Shown here: positions 25,179 to 34,266 of the stretch, in pieces
Layout of the letters: each line of letters begins with the position of its first letter
How positions within the stretch are numbered: position 1 is the first letter of the stretch
Origin: Roseiarcus sp963784805
GTDB lineage: Bacteria > Pseudomonadota > Alphaproteobacteria > Rhizobiales > Beijerinckiaceae
Assembly: GCA_963784805.1 (NCBI GenBank)
Contig: CAWASR010000031.1
Coordinates: 70,327 to 134,326 of the forward strand
DNA length: 64,000 bases
Direction: 5' to 3'
The notes under the pieces: generated by a model
What the model was told of the DNA's origin: nothing
The model's database searches: none
The model's input: the letters and a program-made list of their open reading frames with translations, nothing else
Position numbers and translations under genes: made by a program

Positions 25179-27557
25179 ATGATGACCCTGATCAAGGACA
25201 TCCTGCGCACGATGGACTATGGCCCCGCGCCTGAAAGCAGCGACCACGTCCTGGCCTGGCTGGAAAGGCGTCGGGCCGGTTTCGGTCTGTTCGTCAACGG
25301 CCGCTTTACGAGGCCCGCCGCGCTTTTCGACGTGTTCAATCCGGCGACCGGCGAGATCATCGCCCGCGTGACCCAGGGGTCGCGAGGCGATGTCGACACA
25401 GCGGTCGCGGCGGCGCGCAAGGCGCTGCCGAAATGGTCGGCGCTCAGCGGCGACCAGCGGGCTCGCCATCTTTATGCCCTCGCCCGTCACGTCCAGAAGC
25501 GGGAGCGCTTTCTCTCGGTGCTGGAAACGATCGACAATGGCAAGCCGATCCGCGAATCGCGCGATATCGACATTCCGCTGGTCGCCCGCCATTTCTATCA
25601 TCACGCCGGCTGGGCTTCATTGATCGACAGCGAGTTTCCCGGGACCCGCCCGGTCGGCGTCTGCGGGCAGATCATCCCCTGGAACTTCCCGCTACTGATG
25701 CTGGCCTGGAAGATCGCCCCGGCGCTCGCCGCCGGCAACACGGTGGTGCTGAAGCCCGCCGAATATACGCCGCTGACCGCGCTCGCCTTCGCCGAAATCT
25801 GCGTCGAGGCGGGCCTGCCGGCGGGCGTCGTCAATATCGTGACCGGCGACGGCGCGACCGGCGCGGCGCTCGCCTCGCACGACGGCGTCGACAAGATCGC
25901 CTTCACCGGATCGACCGAGGTTGGGCGGGCGATCCGCAAGGTCACCGCGGGCAAGGGCATGAAGCTGTCGCTCGAGCTCGGAGGCAAATCGCCGTTCGTC
26001 GTATTCGACGACGCCGATCTCGATAGCGCGGTCGAAGGCGTCGTTGACGCGATCTGGCTCAACCAGGGGCAGGTCTGCTGCGCGGGATCGCGTCTGCTGG
26101 CGGCTGAGGGGATTGCCGAGACCCTCTACGCCAAGCTCCGCGCCCGCATGGCGCATTTGAGGGTCGGGGACCCGCTCGACAAGTCGACCGACGTCGGCGC
26201 AATCGTCGCTCCCGCCCAGCTCGAGCGAATTCAACGGTTCGTCGGCGAAGGCGAGAAGGAGGGGCTCGAATTCTGGCGCGCCGACGAGACGGTCCCTGAC
26301 CGCGGCTGCTTTTATCCGCCGACCCTCGTCACCGGCGTCGAGCCGGCTTCCGTTCTGGCGCAGGAAGAAATCTTTGGGCCCGTCCTGGTCGCGACGACCT
26401 TCCGCACGCCTGACGAGGCGGTCGCGCTCGCCAACAACACCCGCTACGGACTGGCGGCTTCGGTCTGGACCGAGAACGTCAACCGCGCGCTCGAGGTCGC
26501 GGCGCGAATCAAGGCGGGAGTCGTCTGGATCAATTCGACCAATCTGTTTGACGCCGCATCGGGCTTCGGCGGCTACCGCGAAAGCGGATTCGGCCGCGAG
26601 GGCGGGCGCGAGGGATTGAGCGAATATCGCGTCGCCGACGAACCGAGAGCCAAGCCGAACGCCGCCAAGGCGGCGCGGCTTACCGCCTCGCCGGGGCTGA
26701 CCCCGTCGGTCAAGTTCGCGGGCGGTCTCGACCGCACCGCCAAACTCTATGTCGGCGGCAAGCAGGCGCGGCCCGACTCCGGCTACAGCTACGCTGTCCT
26801 CGACCCCAGGGACCACGAGGTCGGCCTCGCCGGCCTCGGCAATCGCAAGGACATTCGCAATGCGGTCGAGGCGGCCGCCAACGCGACGTCCTGGGGCGCG
26901 GCGACGGCCCACAACCGCGCGCAGGTGCTCTACTATGTCGCCGAGAACTTGAGCGCCCGGGCGGACGAATTCGCCACGCGCCTGCGCTCGATGACCGGCG
27001 CCGGCGCCCGCGCGGCTCATGCCGAGGTCGAGGCGGCGATCCGGCGCGCGTTCTTCTACGCCGGCTTCGCCGACAAGTTCGACGGCGCGGTCCACGCGAC
27101 ACGTTCGCGCTTCGTCACCCTGGCGATGAACGAACCGTGGGGGGTGATGGGGATCGTCTGTCCGGACGAGGCGCCGCTCATCGCCCTCGTTTCTCTGGTC
27201 ATGCCGGCGATCGCGATGGGCAATTGCGTCGTCGTCGCACCCTCGGCCGCCCATCCGCTCAGCGCCACCGACTTCTATTCGGTCCTCGACACGTCGGACG
27301 TTCCCGCCGGCGTCGTCAACATCGTCACCGGAGAGGCGAACGCGCTCGCCAAGACGCTCGCCGAGCACGACGGCGTCGACGCCCTCTGGTACGTCGGCGA
27401 CGCGGCCGGCGCGACGACGGTCGAGGCGCTTTCCGCCGGCAATCTAAAGGCGACCTGGGTCTCTGCTTCAACGATCGACTGGCTGCGCGCCGAGGGACGC
27501 GAGTTCCTGCGCCGCGCGACCCAGGTCAAGAACATCTGGACGCCTTACGGGGAGTGA
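25179..27557 (+). CDS. ALDH16-type aldehyde dehydrogenase with C-terminal pseudo-domain
   Basis: NAD(P)-dependent aldehyde dehydrogenase of 792 residues. Residues 35-475 form a full catalytic ALDH domain with PWNFPL, the Glu motif LELGGKSPF and the nucleophile in NQGQVCCAGS (C300). Residues 510-790 form a second, shorter ALDH-like domain that keeps the fold (PWGVMGIVCPDEAP, PAGVVNIVTG) but lacks the cysteine and ELGGK motifs. This layout matches the ALDH16 family. ATGATG at 25179/25182 gives two starts. Coupling to deoC suggests acetaldehyde as a substrate. It ends 6 bp from the convergent TraB/GumN gene. Confidence 0.9.
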   Translation: MMTLIKDILRTMDYGPAPESSDHVLAWLERRRAGFGLFVNGRFTRPAALFDVFNPATGEIIARVTQGSRGDVDTAVAAARKALPKWSALSGDQRARHLYALARHVQKRERFLSVLETIDNGKPIRESRDIDIPLVARHFYHHAGWASLIDSEFPGTRPVGVCGQIIPWNFPLLMLAWKIAPALAAGNTVVLKPAEYTPLTALAFAEICVEAGLPAGVVNIVTGDGATGAALASHDGVDKIAFTGSTEVGRAIRKVTAGKGMKLSLELGGKSPFVVFDDADLDSAVEGVVDAIWLNQGQVCCAGSRLLAAEGIAETLYAKLRARMAHLRVGDPLDKSTDVGAIVAPAQLERIQRFVGEGEKEGLEFWRADETVPDRGCFYPPTLVTGVEPASVLAQEEIFGPVLVATTFRTPDEAVALANNTRYGLAASVWTENVNRALEVAARIKAGVVWINSTNLFDAASGFGGYRESGFGREGGREGLSEYRVADEPRAKPNAAKAARLTASPGLTPSVKFAGGLDRTAKLYVGGKQARPDSGYSYAVLDPRDHEVGLAGLGNRKDIRNAVEAAANATSWGAATAHNRAQVLYYVAENLSARADEFATRLRSMTGAGARAAHAEVEAAIRRAFFYAGFADKFDGAVHATRSRFVTLAMNEPWGVMGIVCPDEAPLIALVSLVMPAIAMGNCVVVAPSAAHPLSATDFYSVLDTSDVPAGVVNIVTGEANALAKTLAEHDGVDALWYVGDAAGATTVEALSAGNLKATWVSASTIDWLRAEGREFLRRATQVKNIWTPYGE

Positions 27558-27563
27558 CGCCAT

Positions 27564-28559
27564 TCACCAGAGTTTCGTCACCTTGTAGCCGGCCGTGCGG
27601 AAGCGCTCGACGAGTCCGTCCTTGCCCGACAGGTGCAGCGCCCCGACGACGATGAAGGCGCCGCCGGCGCTGAGCAGCGGCGCCGCGCGCCCGGCCATTC
27701 TGCCGTTGCGGCCGGCCAGCAGAGCCCGGGTGAACTCGTCCTCGGCTGCACGTTCGGACTCGCTCATTTCGCCCGCCACGTCGGCGATCGGCAGGATCTC
27801 GGCGGGACGGCTCTCGCGATAGAGCCGCAGCAAAGTCGCATAGACGTCGTCGTTCATGCCGGGGTCGCGAGCGGCGACGGCGAGCAGCGCCGCGGCGGTG
27901 GCCGGAGGGATCGCGGAGAGCGCGTCGAGCTGTTCTTTCGGCGTCTCAAGACCGACGACCTTCACGCCTGCGTCTTTGGCGGTCTGAGCCAGGAACTGGT
28001 CGACTTCCGGCAGATCGAGCGCCTCCCGCCTGGCTTCGCAGGCCGGAATCGAGGTCACGACCGCTAGAAACCAGAGCTTCAGGTGATGCGCGAATTCCTT
28101 CGGAAAGCCTTGCCGCGCGATCAGTTTTTCGATCGGCCCGCGATCGGCGGCCGCCACCGCGCCCTCGAAGGTGTCGTGGTCGCGATCGAGCGCCTTGGCC
28201 AGCATCATCGCGCCAATATCCGCCTTCTCGACCGAGTCGAGAGGTCCGCCCAGTTCGGTTGCGACCACCTTGGCGCCGGCGATGCGTCGAGCCGCGCGCC
28301 GGGCCATCTCCATCGCCCTGTCGTCAGTCGAGTGAATGGCGCCGTAAAGGTAGGAGGGCGCGAGTCCCGGCCTGTCGATCCGCCAAAGCAACCCGTCGGC
28401 GTTGACCAGATCGTCGACCCGCCTCGCCTGAGCGGCCGCGAGCCCGTCGATATGGGTCAGATCCGCCCCATGGCAGGCCAGGGCTTGCGCGGTCGCAGCG
28501 GGAGCGCCGCTCAAAAGCGCCAAAGCAAACGCGCAGGCGCGAAGCGTCAAAGTTCTCAT
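27564..28559 (-). CDS. TraB/GumN family protein
   Basis: A 331-residue secreted or lipid-anchored protein with a signal peptide (LTLRACAFALALLSGAPAATAQA). The family signature GLAPSYLYGAIHSTD near residue 65 and the C-terminal GAFIVVGALHLSGKDGLVERF carry the conserved GxxH histidines that suggest a metallo-hydrolase (Tiki/TraB) fold. The role in bacteria is not known. It begins 10 nt after coaA and is probably the last gene of a leftward hisE-coaA operon. Confidence 0.87.
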   Translation of the reverse strand: MRTLTLRACAFALALLSGAPAATAQALACHGADLTHIDGLAAAQARRVDDLVNADGLLWRIDRPGLAPSYLYGAIHSTDDRAMEMARRAARRIAGAKVVATELGGPLDSVEKADIGAMMLAKALDRDHDTFEGAVAAADRGPIEKLIARQGFPKEFAHHLKLWFLAVVTSIPACEARREALDLPEVDQFLAQTAKDAGVKVVGLETPKEQLDALSAIPPATAAALLAVAARDPGMNDDVYATLLRLYRESRPAEILPIADVAGEMSESERAAEDEFTRALLAGRNGRMAGRAAPLLSAGGAFIVVGALHLSGKDGLVERFRTAGYKVTKLW

Positions 28560-28569
28560 GAGACAACTT

Positions 28570-29526
28570 CTACAGTTTTCGCAGCGCCACCTCCTCGATC
28601 CGGTGGCTGGCGCCCTTGGTCAGGAGGAGGTCGGCGCGCGGCCGTGTCGGCAGGATATTCTCATGCAGGTTAACGAGATTGATGCGCCGCCAGATCGAGC
28701 GCGCCGTCGCCTGCGCCTCTTCATCGCCGAGATCGGCGTAGAGGCGGAAGTAGCTGCGTGGATCGCGGAACGTCGTCTTGCGCAAGCCCATGAAGCGCTC
28801 GACATACCATTGTTCGAGAAGGGTCTCGTCGGCGTCGAGAAAGACCGAGAAGTCGAAGAAGTCGGAAACGAATGGAATCTCCTTGCCGTCGCGGGGCAAC
28901 CGGTTGGGCAGCAGGACGTTGATTCCTTCGAGGATGAGAATGTCCGGCCGGTCGACGATGATCGATTCCTCCTCGACGATGTCGTAAGTCAGGTGGGAAT
29001 AGACGGGAGCGGCGACCTTGTGCTGCCCCGCCTTGACCGCCGACAGAAAGCGGATCAGCGCCGTCCCGTCATAGCTCTCCGGAAAGCCCTTGCGGTCCAT
29101 GATGCCCTGACGGATGAGCTCGGCGTTGGAGTGCAGAAATCCGTCGGTGGTGACGAGCTGCACTTTTGGCGTGTTGGGCCAGCGGGTGAGCAGCGCCTGC
29201 AGCACCCGCGCGGTCGTCGACTTTCCGACCGCGACCGAGCCGGCGACGCCAATGAGGTAAGGGACCTTGCCGTCGGTCGCGCCGAGGAAGCGTTGGGTCG
29301 CCTTGAACAGCCCCTGCGTCGCCGCGACATAGAGCGCCAGCAGGCGCGAGAGCGGCAGATAAATGGCGACGACCTCGTCGAGCGAAATCGGATCGTGGGT
29401 CGATTGCAGCTTCCGCAGGTCGTCGATCGTCAGCGTGAGCTGGGTGTCGGCCCGCAGCTGCGCCCATTCGTCGCGGGTGAAACGCCGGAAGGGAGTTACC
29501 GGCGTTTGGGCCGCCGCCTCATCCAT
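28570..29526 (-). CDS. coaA: Type I pantothenate kinase
   Basis: Phosphorylates pantothenate with ATP, the first committed step of CoA synthesis. At 318 residues it has the normal length for bacterial PanK-I. P-loop GVAGSVAVGKSTTARV near residue 100, followed by the substrate-binding segments QLVTTDGFLHSNAEL and LILEGINVLL. The ATG at 29526 (MDEAAAQTP) matches the family N-terminus; a longer frame upstream runs antisense-like through hisE. The hisE-coaA order is common in alphaproteobacteria. Confidence 0.95.
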   Translation of the reverse strand: MDEAAAQTPVTPFRRFTRDEWAQLRADTQLTLTIDDLRKLQSTHDPISLDEVVAIYLPLSRLLALYVAATQGLFKATQRFLGATDGKVPYLIGVAGSVAVGKSTTARVLQALLTRWPNTPKVQLVTTDGFLHSNAELIRQGIMDRKGFPESYDGTALIRFLSAVKAGQHKVAAPVYSHLTYDIVEEESIIVDRPDILILEGINVLLPNRLPRDGKEIPFVSDFFDFSVFLDADETLLEQWYVERFMGLRKTTFRDPRSYFRLYADLGDEEAQATARSIWRRINLVNLHENILPTRPRADLLLTKGASHRIEEVALRKL

Positions 29527-29582
29527 TGCAATCCCCTTAAAATCGCGCTTTCGCTCTGACGCGATCCCATGCGCCGGCGAGT

Positions 29583-29897
29583 TCACGCCTTGCGAGAGGC
29601 CTTTTCTTCGTGGCCGCTCCGCCCGGCGCGGCTTTCCAGTTCGCGCATCACCGAGGACAGGGCGACGCCGCGCGCGCGCAGCACGACCAGCAGATGATAG
29701 AGCACGTCCGCGGCTTCCGCACGAACCGCGTTCTCGTCCTCGGCGGCGGCGGCGATCGCCAGTTCGATCGCCTCCTCGCCGAATTTGCGGGCGCAATGGG
29801 CGGCGCCCCGGTCGAGCAGGCTGCTTGTATAGGACGTCTCCGCGCCCGCCGCGGCGCGACGGGCGACGATTTCGGCGAGCTCTTCAAGCGTGAACAT
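29583..29897 (-). CDS. hisE: Phosphoribosyl-ATP pyrophosphatase
   Basis: Second enzyme of histidine synthesis, hydrolysing phosphoribosyl-ATP to phosphoribosyl-AMP. The 104 residues show the all-alpha MazG-like fold with metal-binding acidic residues in KFGEEAIELAIAA and AEAADVLYHLLVVL. It lies 56 nt upstream of coaA on the same strand. No other his gene is in the window. Confidence 0.94.
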   Translation of the reverse strand: MFTLEELAEIVARRAAAGAETSYTSSLLDRGAAHCARKFGEEAIELAIAAAAEDENAVRAEAADVLYHLLVVLRARGVALSSVMRELESRAGRSGHEEKASRKA

Positions 29898-29999
29898 GTC
29901 GTGAGCTTTATCGCGCTTTTCTACCTGCGGATAGCAGGAAGGGGCGAGGCGGGACCACGCCCCTGTGCGCCAGAGCTCGGGCGCGCGCCGGGAACGCGC

Positions 30000-31426
30000 C
30001 TATGCGCGATAGCCGACGACGGCCTTGAGCTCGAGATAGTCGTCGATGCCGAAATCCGCGTATTCGCGGCCGTTGCCCGACTGCTTGTAGCCGCCGAAGG
30101 GCGCATGCACGTCCCAGGCGGGATAGTTCAGATTGACCGTGCCGGCGCGCAGACGCGCGGCGATCGCCCGCGCGTGCTCGATATCGGTCGAGGACACATA
30201 GGCCGCCAGGCCAAAGACGGTGTCGTTGGCGAGGCGCACCGCCTCGTCCTCGTCCTCGTAGCTCATCACCGCCAGCACCGGGCCGAACACCTCCTCGCGC
30301 TCGATCGTCATGCCGGGCTTCACGCCGCCAAACACCGTCGGCCGTACGTAATACCCGCGGTCGAGACCAGACGGACGCCCCGGCCCGCCGGCGACGAGCC
30401 GCGCGCCGTCGGCAATTCCCGCTTCGATCAGGCGCTGAATCTTGTCGAATTGGGTCTGGCTGACGACCGGGCCGAGGTCGACCCCCTGTTGACGCGGGTC
30501 GCCGACCTTCAGCCCCGCGGCGACCTCGGCGGCGATTTCGAGCGCTTCCTCGTGCCGATCGGCGGAAACCAGCATGCGCGCCGGCGCGTCGCAGGACTGG
30601 CCGCTGTTGGCAAAACAGGCGGCGACCCCGGCGCGCACCGCCGTCTCGAAATCCGCGTCGCGCAGGATGATGTTCGGCGACTTGCCGCCGAGTTCCTGCG
30701 CCACCCGCTTCACCGTGTCGGCGGCTGTCTTGGCGACGATGATTCCCGCCCTGGTCGAGCCGGTGAAGGAGACCATGTCGATGCCCGGATGGCCGGCCAT
30801 CACCTGGCCGACATCTGTCCCTGTGCCGTTGACGAGGTTGAAGACCCCGGCCGGCGCCCCGCCGCTTCGACGATCTCGGCAAACACGACGCCGCTGATCG
30901 GGGCGATCTCGCTCGGCTTCAGCACCGTCGTGCAGCCAGCCGCCAAGGCCGGCGCGACTTTGCAGACGATCTGGTTGAGGGGCCAGTTCCAAGGCGTGAT
31001 CAGCGCCGCGACGCCGATCGGCTCCCTGGCGATGAGGCTCGTTCCGCGCAGGCGGGCGAACTCATAGGTCTCGAGCGCCTGGATGGTCGCTTCCAGATGC
31101 ACCCGGCCGGCCCAGACTTGCGCTTCGCGCGCGAAGGCGAGCGGCGCGCCCATTTCTTGCGATACGGCTTGAGCGAGATCCTCGGCCCGGCTGTTGTAGC
31201 TGTCGAGGACGCGGCGCAGCAGGGCCAGGCGCTGCTCGCGCGAGGCGCGCGAGTACTCATTGAAAGCCGCCCTGGCGGCGGCGACGGCGTTGTCGACGTC
31301 GGCTTTCGAGCCGACCGAAATCGTCGCAAACGCGCGCTCGGTCGAGGGATCGATGACCTCCAGCGTCGCGGGAATCGTCGGCTCGACCCAGCGGCCGTCG
31401 ATGTAGAAAAGCGTGCGATGGTTCAT
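30000..31426 (-). pseudogene. Aldehyde dehydrogenase, frameshifted
   Basis: Two overlapping frames together make one normal ALDH of about 475 residues. The N-terminal part (31426 down to about 30870) runs from MNHRTLFYIDGRWVEP through PWNWPLNQIVCK to VFAEIVEAAG; the C-terminal part continues AGVFNLVNGTGTDVGQ with LGGKSPN, the nucleophile in NSGQSCDAP and the usual end. The join is at about 30855-30870 in GGGGCGCCGGCCGGGG, where one base is missing (or two are extra). The change may be real or a sequencing error in a GC-rich run; the rest looks undamaged. It is divergent from hemN. Confidence 0.82.
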
Positions 31427-31600
31427 GAGAGATCCGTTCGGGAGGCCGGGCGGAGGATATTATCTTCCCGGAATCGGCTGGCGGCAACGCCGCCGGAGCA
31501 CTGCCGGAGCGCGGGAGCGACAACGCGCCGCATTGCCGGAGGATCGGATTCGGCGTTGTCTGCACTGGCGGGAGGTCTCGCGAGGCTTGGTTTCCGGTCC

Positions 31601-33010
31601 ATGCCGACAATCGCCGCTGCGCCGCTGAACGCGGGAACCGCCGCCTCGAACGAGGCGGAGTTGGTCGCGCGCCATAACGTCCGCTTGCCGCGCTACACGA
31701 GCTACCCGACAGCGCCGCATTTCACCGCGGCGATCGGCCCGGACGCCTACGCGCGTTGGCTCGGTGAGCTGCCGGCGCAGACGCCGTTGTCCATCTATCT
31801 GCACGTGCCGTTCTGCGACCGGCTCTGCCTTTATTGCGGCTGCAACACCACGGTCGTGAGGCTCGAGTCCTCGCATCGCGCCTACGCCGCGCTGCTGATG
31901 CGCGAGATCGACCATGTGGCGCGCTTGATCGGCCGCCGCGCGGCGGTTTCGCATTTGCATTGGGGCGGCGGCACGCCGACCTCGCTGCCGGGCGATTGCC
32001 TGATTGCGATCATGAACAGGCTCAAAGAACGCTTCGCATTCTCGGCCGACGCGGAAATCGCGATCGAGATCGACCCGACCTCCCTGCCCCTCGACCGCCG
32101 TCAGGCGCTTGGCCCGATGGGCGTCACTCGAGTCAGCCTGGGCGTGCAGGACCTGGAGCCCGCGGTGCAAAGGGCGATCGGCCGCGAGCAATCCTACGCG
32201 GTGACTGAGGCGTGCGCCGATGGAGCGCGGGCGCTCGGGGTCCGGTCGCTCAATCTCGACCTCATCTACGGCCTGCCCTTGCAGACGGCCGAGGGCGTCG
32301 CGCGCACGGCGCGCCGCTCGCTCGATTTGAATGCCGATCGTGTCGCCGTCTTCGGCTACGCGCACGTGCCATGGATGAAGCGCCATCAGGCGCTGATTCC
32401 CGAAGGCCAGTTGCCCGGTCCCTTGCAGCGTTACGCGCAGCTCAACGCGATCCATCACGTCCTGACGCAGGAAGGAGGCTATGTCGCCGTTGGGCTCGAC
32501 CACTATGCGCTGCCGGGCGACGCTTTGGCCATGGCGGCGGCGGCGCGACGGCTCAAGCGCAGCTTCCAGGGCTATACGACCGATAATGCCCCAGCCCTGA
32601 TCGGGTTCGGCGCGAGCGCTATCAGTTCAACGCCGCAAGGCTACGTGCAAAATGCGCCGACCGCGGCGGCCTACGCCAAGCAGATCGAGGCCGGGTTGCT
32701 CGCCTCGGTGCGCGGCATCGCTTTGAGCGACGACGACCGGTTGCGCCGCGAGGCGATCGAACGCGTGATGTGCGATCTCGAAGTCGACCTCGACGCCCTT
32801 GCCCTCGAGCATGACGCCGATCCCGCCCCGCTGAAGGCGTCCGCCTCGGCCGGAATGCCGCTGTTCTCAGCCGATGGTCTCGCCCAATGGGACGGGCGGC
32901 GGATTACGGTAACCGAGCGGGGGCGTCCGTTCGTGCGTTCCATCGCGGCTCTGTTCGACTCCTATCTCAGCCAGGACGCCGAAGGTCCGCGCCATTCGCG
33001 CGCGATTTAG
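31601..33010 (+). CDS. hemN: Oxygen-independent coproporphyrinogen III dehydrogenase
   Basis: Radical SAM enzyme that makes protoporphyrinogen IX without O2. The 469 residues carry the cluster motif in HVPFCDRLCLYCGC near residue 65 (CxxxCxxC, plus the following Cys), the RYTSYPTAPHF N-terminal signature and the GGGTP segment typical of true HemN rather than HemW. The ATG at 31601 (MPTIAAAPLN) fits the family; the longer frame upstream overlaps the divergent ALDH. Its presence agrees with a microaerobic or anaerobic lifestyle together with nirK. I saw no clear Fnr box just upstream. Confidence 0.94.
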   Translation: MPTIAAAPLNAGTAASNEAELVARHNVRLPRYTSYPTAPHFTAAIGPDAYARWLGELPAQTPLSIYLHVPFCDRLCLYCGCNTTVVRLESSHRAYAALLMREIDHVARLIGRRAAVSHLHWGGGTPTSLPGDCLIAIMNRLKERFAFSADAEIAIEIDPTSLPLDRRQALGPMGVTRVSLGVQDLEPAVQRAIGREQSYAVTEACADGARALGVRSLNLDLIYGLPLQTAEGVARTARRSLDLNADRVAVFGYAHVPWMKRHQALIPEGQLPGPLQRYAQLNAIHHVLTQEGGYVAVGLDHYALPGDALAMAAAARRLKRSFQGYTTDNAPALIGFGASAISSTPQGYVQNAPTAAAYAKQIEAGLLASVRGIALSDDDRLRREAIERVMCDLEVDLDALALEHDADPAPLKASASAGMPLFSADGLAQWDGRRITVTERGRPFVRSIAALFDSYLSQDAEGPRHSRAI

Positions 33011-33074
33011 AGAATGTCGCAAGTTCGGCCGTCGCTTGCAGGAAGCCCGGTCGGATTCGCACAACGCAAACCGA

Positions 33075-33212
33075 ATGATCGTCCGCGGCCCCGTTCCCGA
33101 CGAGACCGATCCGCATGACGACGGCCATCTATCGGTTGACTGGATCAGTGAAGACGCTGCACAGAACCTCGGGCGCGGCGATCCTCGTTTCGATCCGGTT
33201 TCCGTGGCTTAA
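33075..33212 (+). CDS. Possible small acidic protein
   Basis: A 45-codon frame (ATG at 33075, TAA at 33210) in the hemN to tRNA gap. It begins MIVRGPVPDETDPHDD, is rich in Asp/Glu, and ends RFDPVSVA. I know no homologue and see only a weak ribosome binding site. It may be chance. The rest of the 318 bp gap (33011-33328) shows nothing recognisable. Confidence 0.25.
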   Translation: MIVRGPVPDETDPHDDGHLSVDWISEDAAQNLGRGDPRFDPVSVA

Positions 33213-33328
33213 CTGGCTTATCTCGTCGAGCGCGTTCGGACGCGAATGTGGCGTTGCCGGGCGGCGCGGTCGATGGGCGTTCTTGACTTGGCGCTCGCGC
33301 CAGCCGTAAAGCAAGCGCGCCCCTAGCC

Positions 33329-33403
33329 GGGCGATTAGCTCAGCGGTAGAGCACTCCCTTCACACGGGAGGGGTCGCAGGTTCGATCCCTGCATCGCCCA
33401 CCA
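33329..33403 (+). tRNA. tRNA-Val (CAC)
   Basis: A full cloverleaf: acceptor GGGCGAT pairs with ATCGCCC, D-arm TAGCTCAGCGGTAGAGCA, anticodon stem CTCCC/GGGAG with loop TTCACAC (anticodon CAC at 33361-33363), T-arm GCAGGTTCGATCCCTGC, discriminator A and an encoded CCA. It stands alone and is followed within 400 bp by a mobile-element remnant and the polysaccharide genes, a common setting for island insertion. Confidence 0.96.
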
Positions 33404-33772
33404 TTTTTCATGAATGGTTTCAATTGGTAAGGGGGCGAGCGCTCCCTTTTCCCTCGCTCTTCGACCCCGAACAGAACCAGAAGGACGCCTCCAAACTGAG
33501 GGAAATCTCGGGGCGCCTGTTCGCTATCCGTTCGGCGCCATTCCGACGTCGTCCATTTGCACCCCACCTGGTGCGGCGAGCGGCGCGGTTGTCAGCATTT
33601 CGACCCTCAGATTTTCGTCCTCTAGAAGGCCCGCCCCGGCGCGCTTTAACCAAGCACATGATGTTGGCGCGGGGCGAGCGTCGTCGTAGGCGCGCAACTC
33701 ATGGACCGCCTTAGACGCTATGGGTCATGAAATTCTCGAGGTCGCCGAGGCGCTCGTCGGGCAGCATCCCGC
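33404..33772. other. Intergenic region after tRNA-Val
   Basis: A 369 bp stretch with no credible gene. Short open frames exist on both strands but resemble nothing; the minus-strand one reads through the tRNA. No repeat of the tRNA 3' end that would mark an attachment site was found further downstream. Confidence 0.5.
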
Positions 33773-34090
33773 ATGACCTGCAAATCGTACGACATTCCCA
33801 AGACGCTGGTCTGGGAAGCCTGGTTGCATGTGAAAGCCAATCAGGGAGCCGCAGGGATCGACGCGGAGACGATCGATCGGTTCGAGACGAAGCTCGCAGC
33901 GAACCTGTACAAGCTTTGGCTTCGGATGAGTTTCGGCAGCTGCTTTCCGCCGCCGGTAAAGGCAGTGCCGATCCCGAAGAAGTCCGGGGGCGTGCGTGTG
34001 TTGGGCATTCCGACGGAATCCGACAGGATCGCGCAGACGGCGGTCAAGATGTGGCTCGAGCCACGGCTTGATCCGATCTGCGTCGGGCCG
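33773..34090 (+). pseudogene. Group II intron reverse transcriptase/maturase fragment
   Basis: The first 100 or so residues resemble the start of group II intron-encoded reverse transcriptases: WEAWLHVKANQGAAGID, then VPIPKKSGGVRVLGIPTESD followed by RIAQTAVKMWLEPRLDPI. An intact protein would go on with a tyrosine- and glycine-rich palm block (YGYRP-like) and a YxDD site; here similarity stops at about 34088 and unrelated sequence follows to a stop at 34216. It is therefore a 5' fragment of about one quarter of a maturase. I found no intron domain V in the flanks. Confidence 0.8.
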
Positions 34091-34137
34091 CGGCGCGATT
34101 CAGGCGTCGTAAAACCAATCTGCGAAGTGGAGGCGAA

Positions 34138-34266
34138 ATGCGCGCCACCCCAACGCCCAAACCAACCTCCGAGACTACCGCCCGCAGACGACGGCCGCAG
34201 GTCCCGCCAGCGATGACGCGCGGAACGAAGCGCTGGATTCACGAAACGAAGATCAAGAACGCCTGA
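34138..34266 (+). CDS. Possible small basic protein
   Basis: A 42-codon frame with a good ribosome binding site (GTGGAGG, 5-8 nt before the ATG). It is rich in Pro, Thr, Arg and Lys and ends TKRWIHETKIKNA. I do not recognise it. It follows the intron fragment and its end overlaps the convergent ATPase gene by 14 nt. It could be a remnant of another mobile gene or noise. Confidence 0.25.
   Translation: MRATPTPKPTSETTARRRRPQVPPAMTRGTKRWIHETKIKNA

Noticed and set aside
33340..33567. 75-codon minus-strand frame ending in RCRDRTCDPSRVKGVLYR
   Set aside because: This is the translation of the tRNA-Val gene read backwards, a well-known annotation artefact.
33404..34266. Complete group II intron with ribozyme domains
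   Set aside because: Only the first part of the reverse transcriptase is recognisable and no domain V-like hairpin was found nearby.
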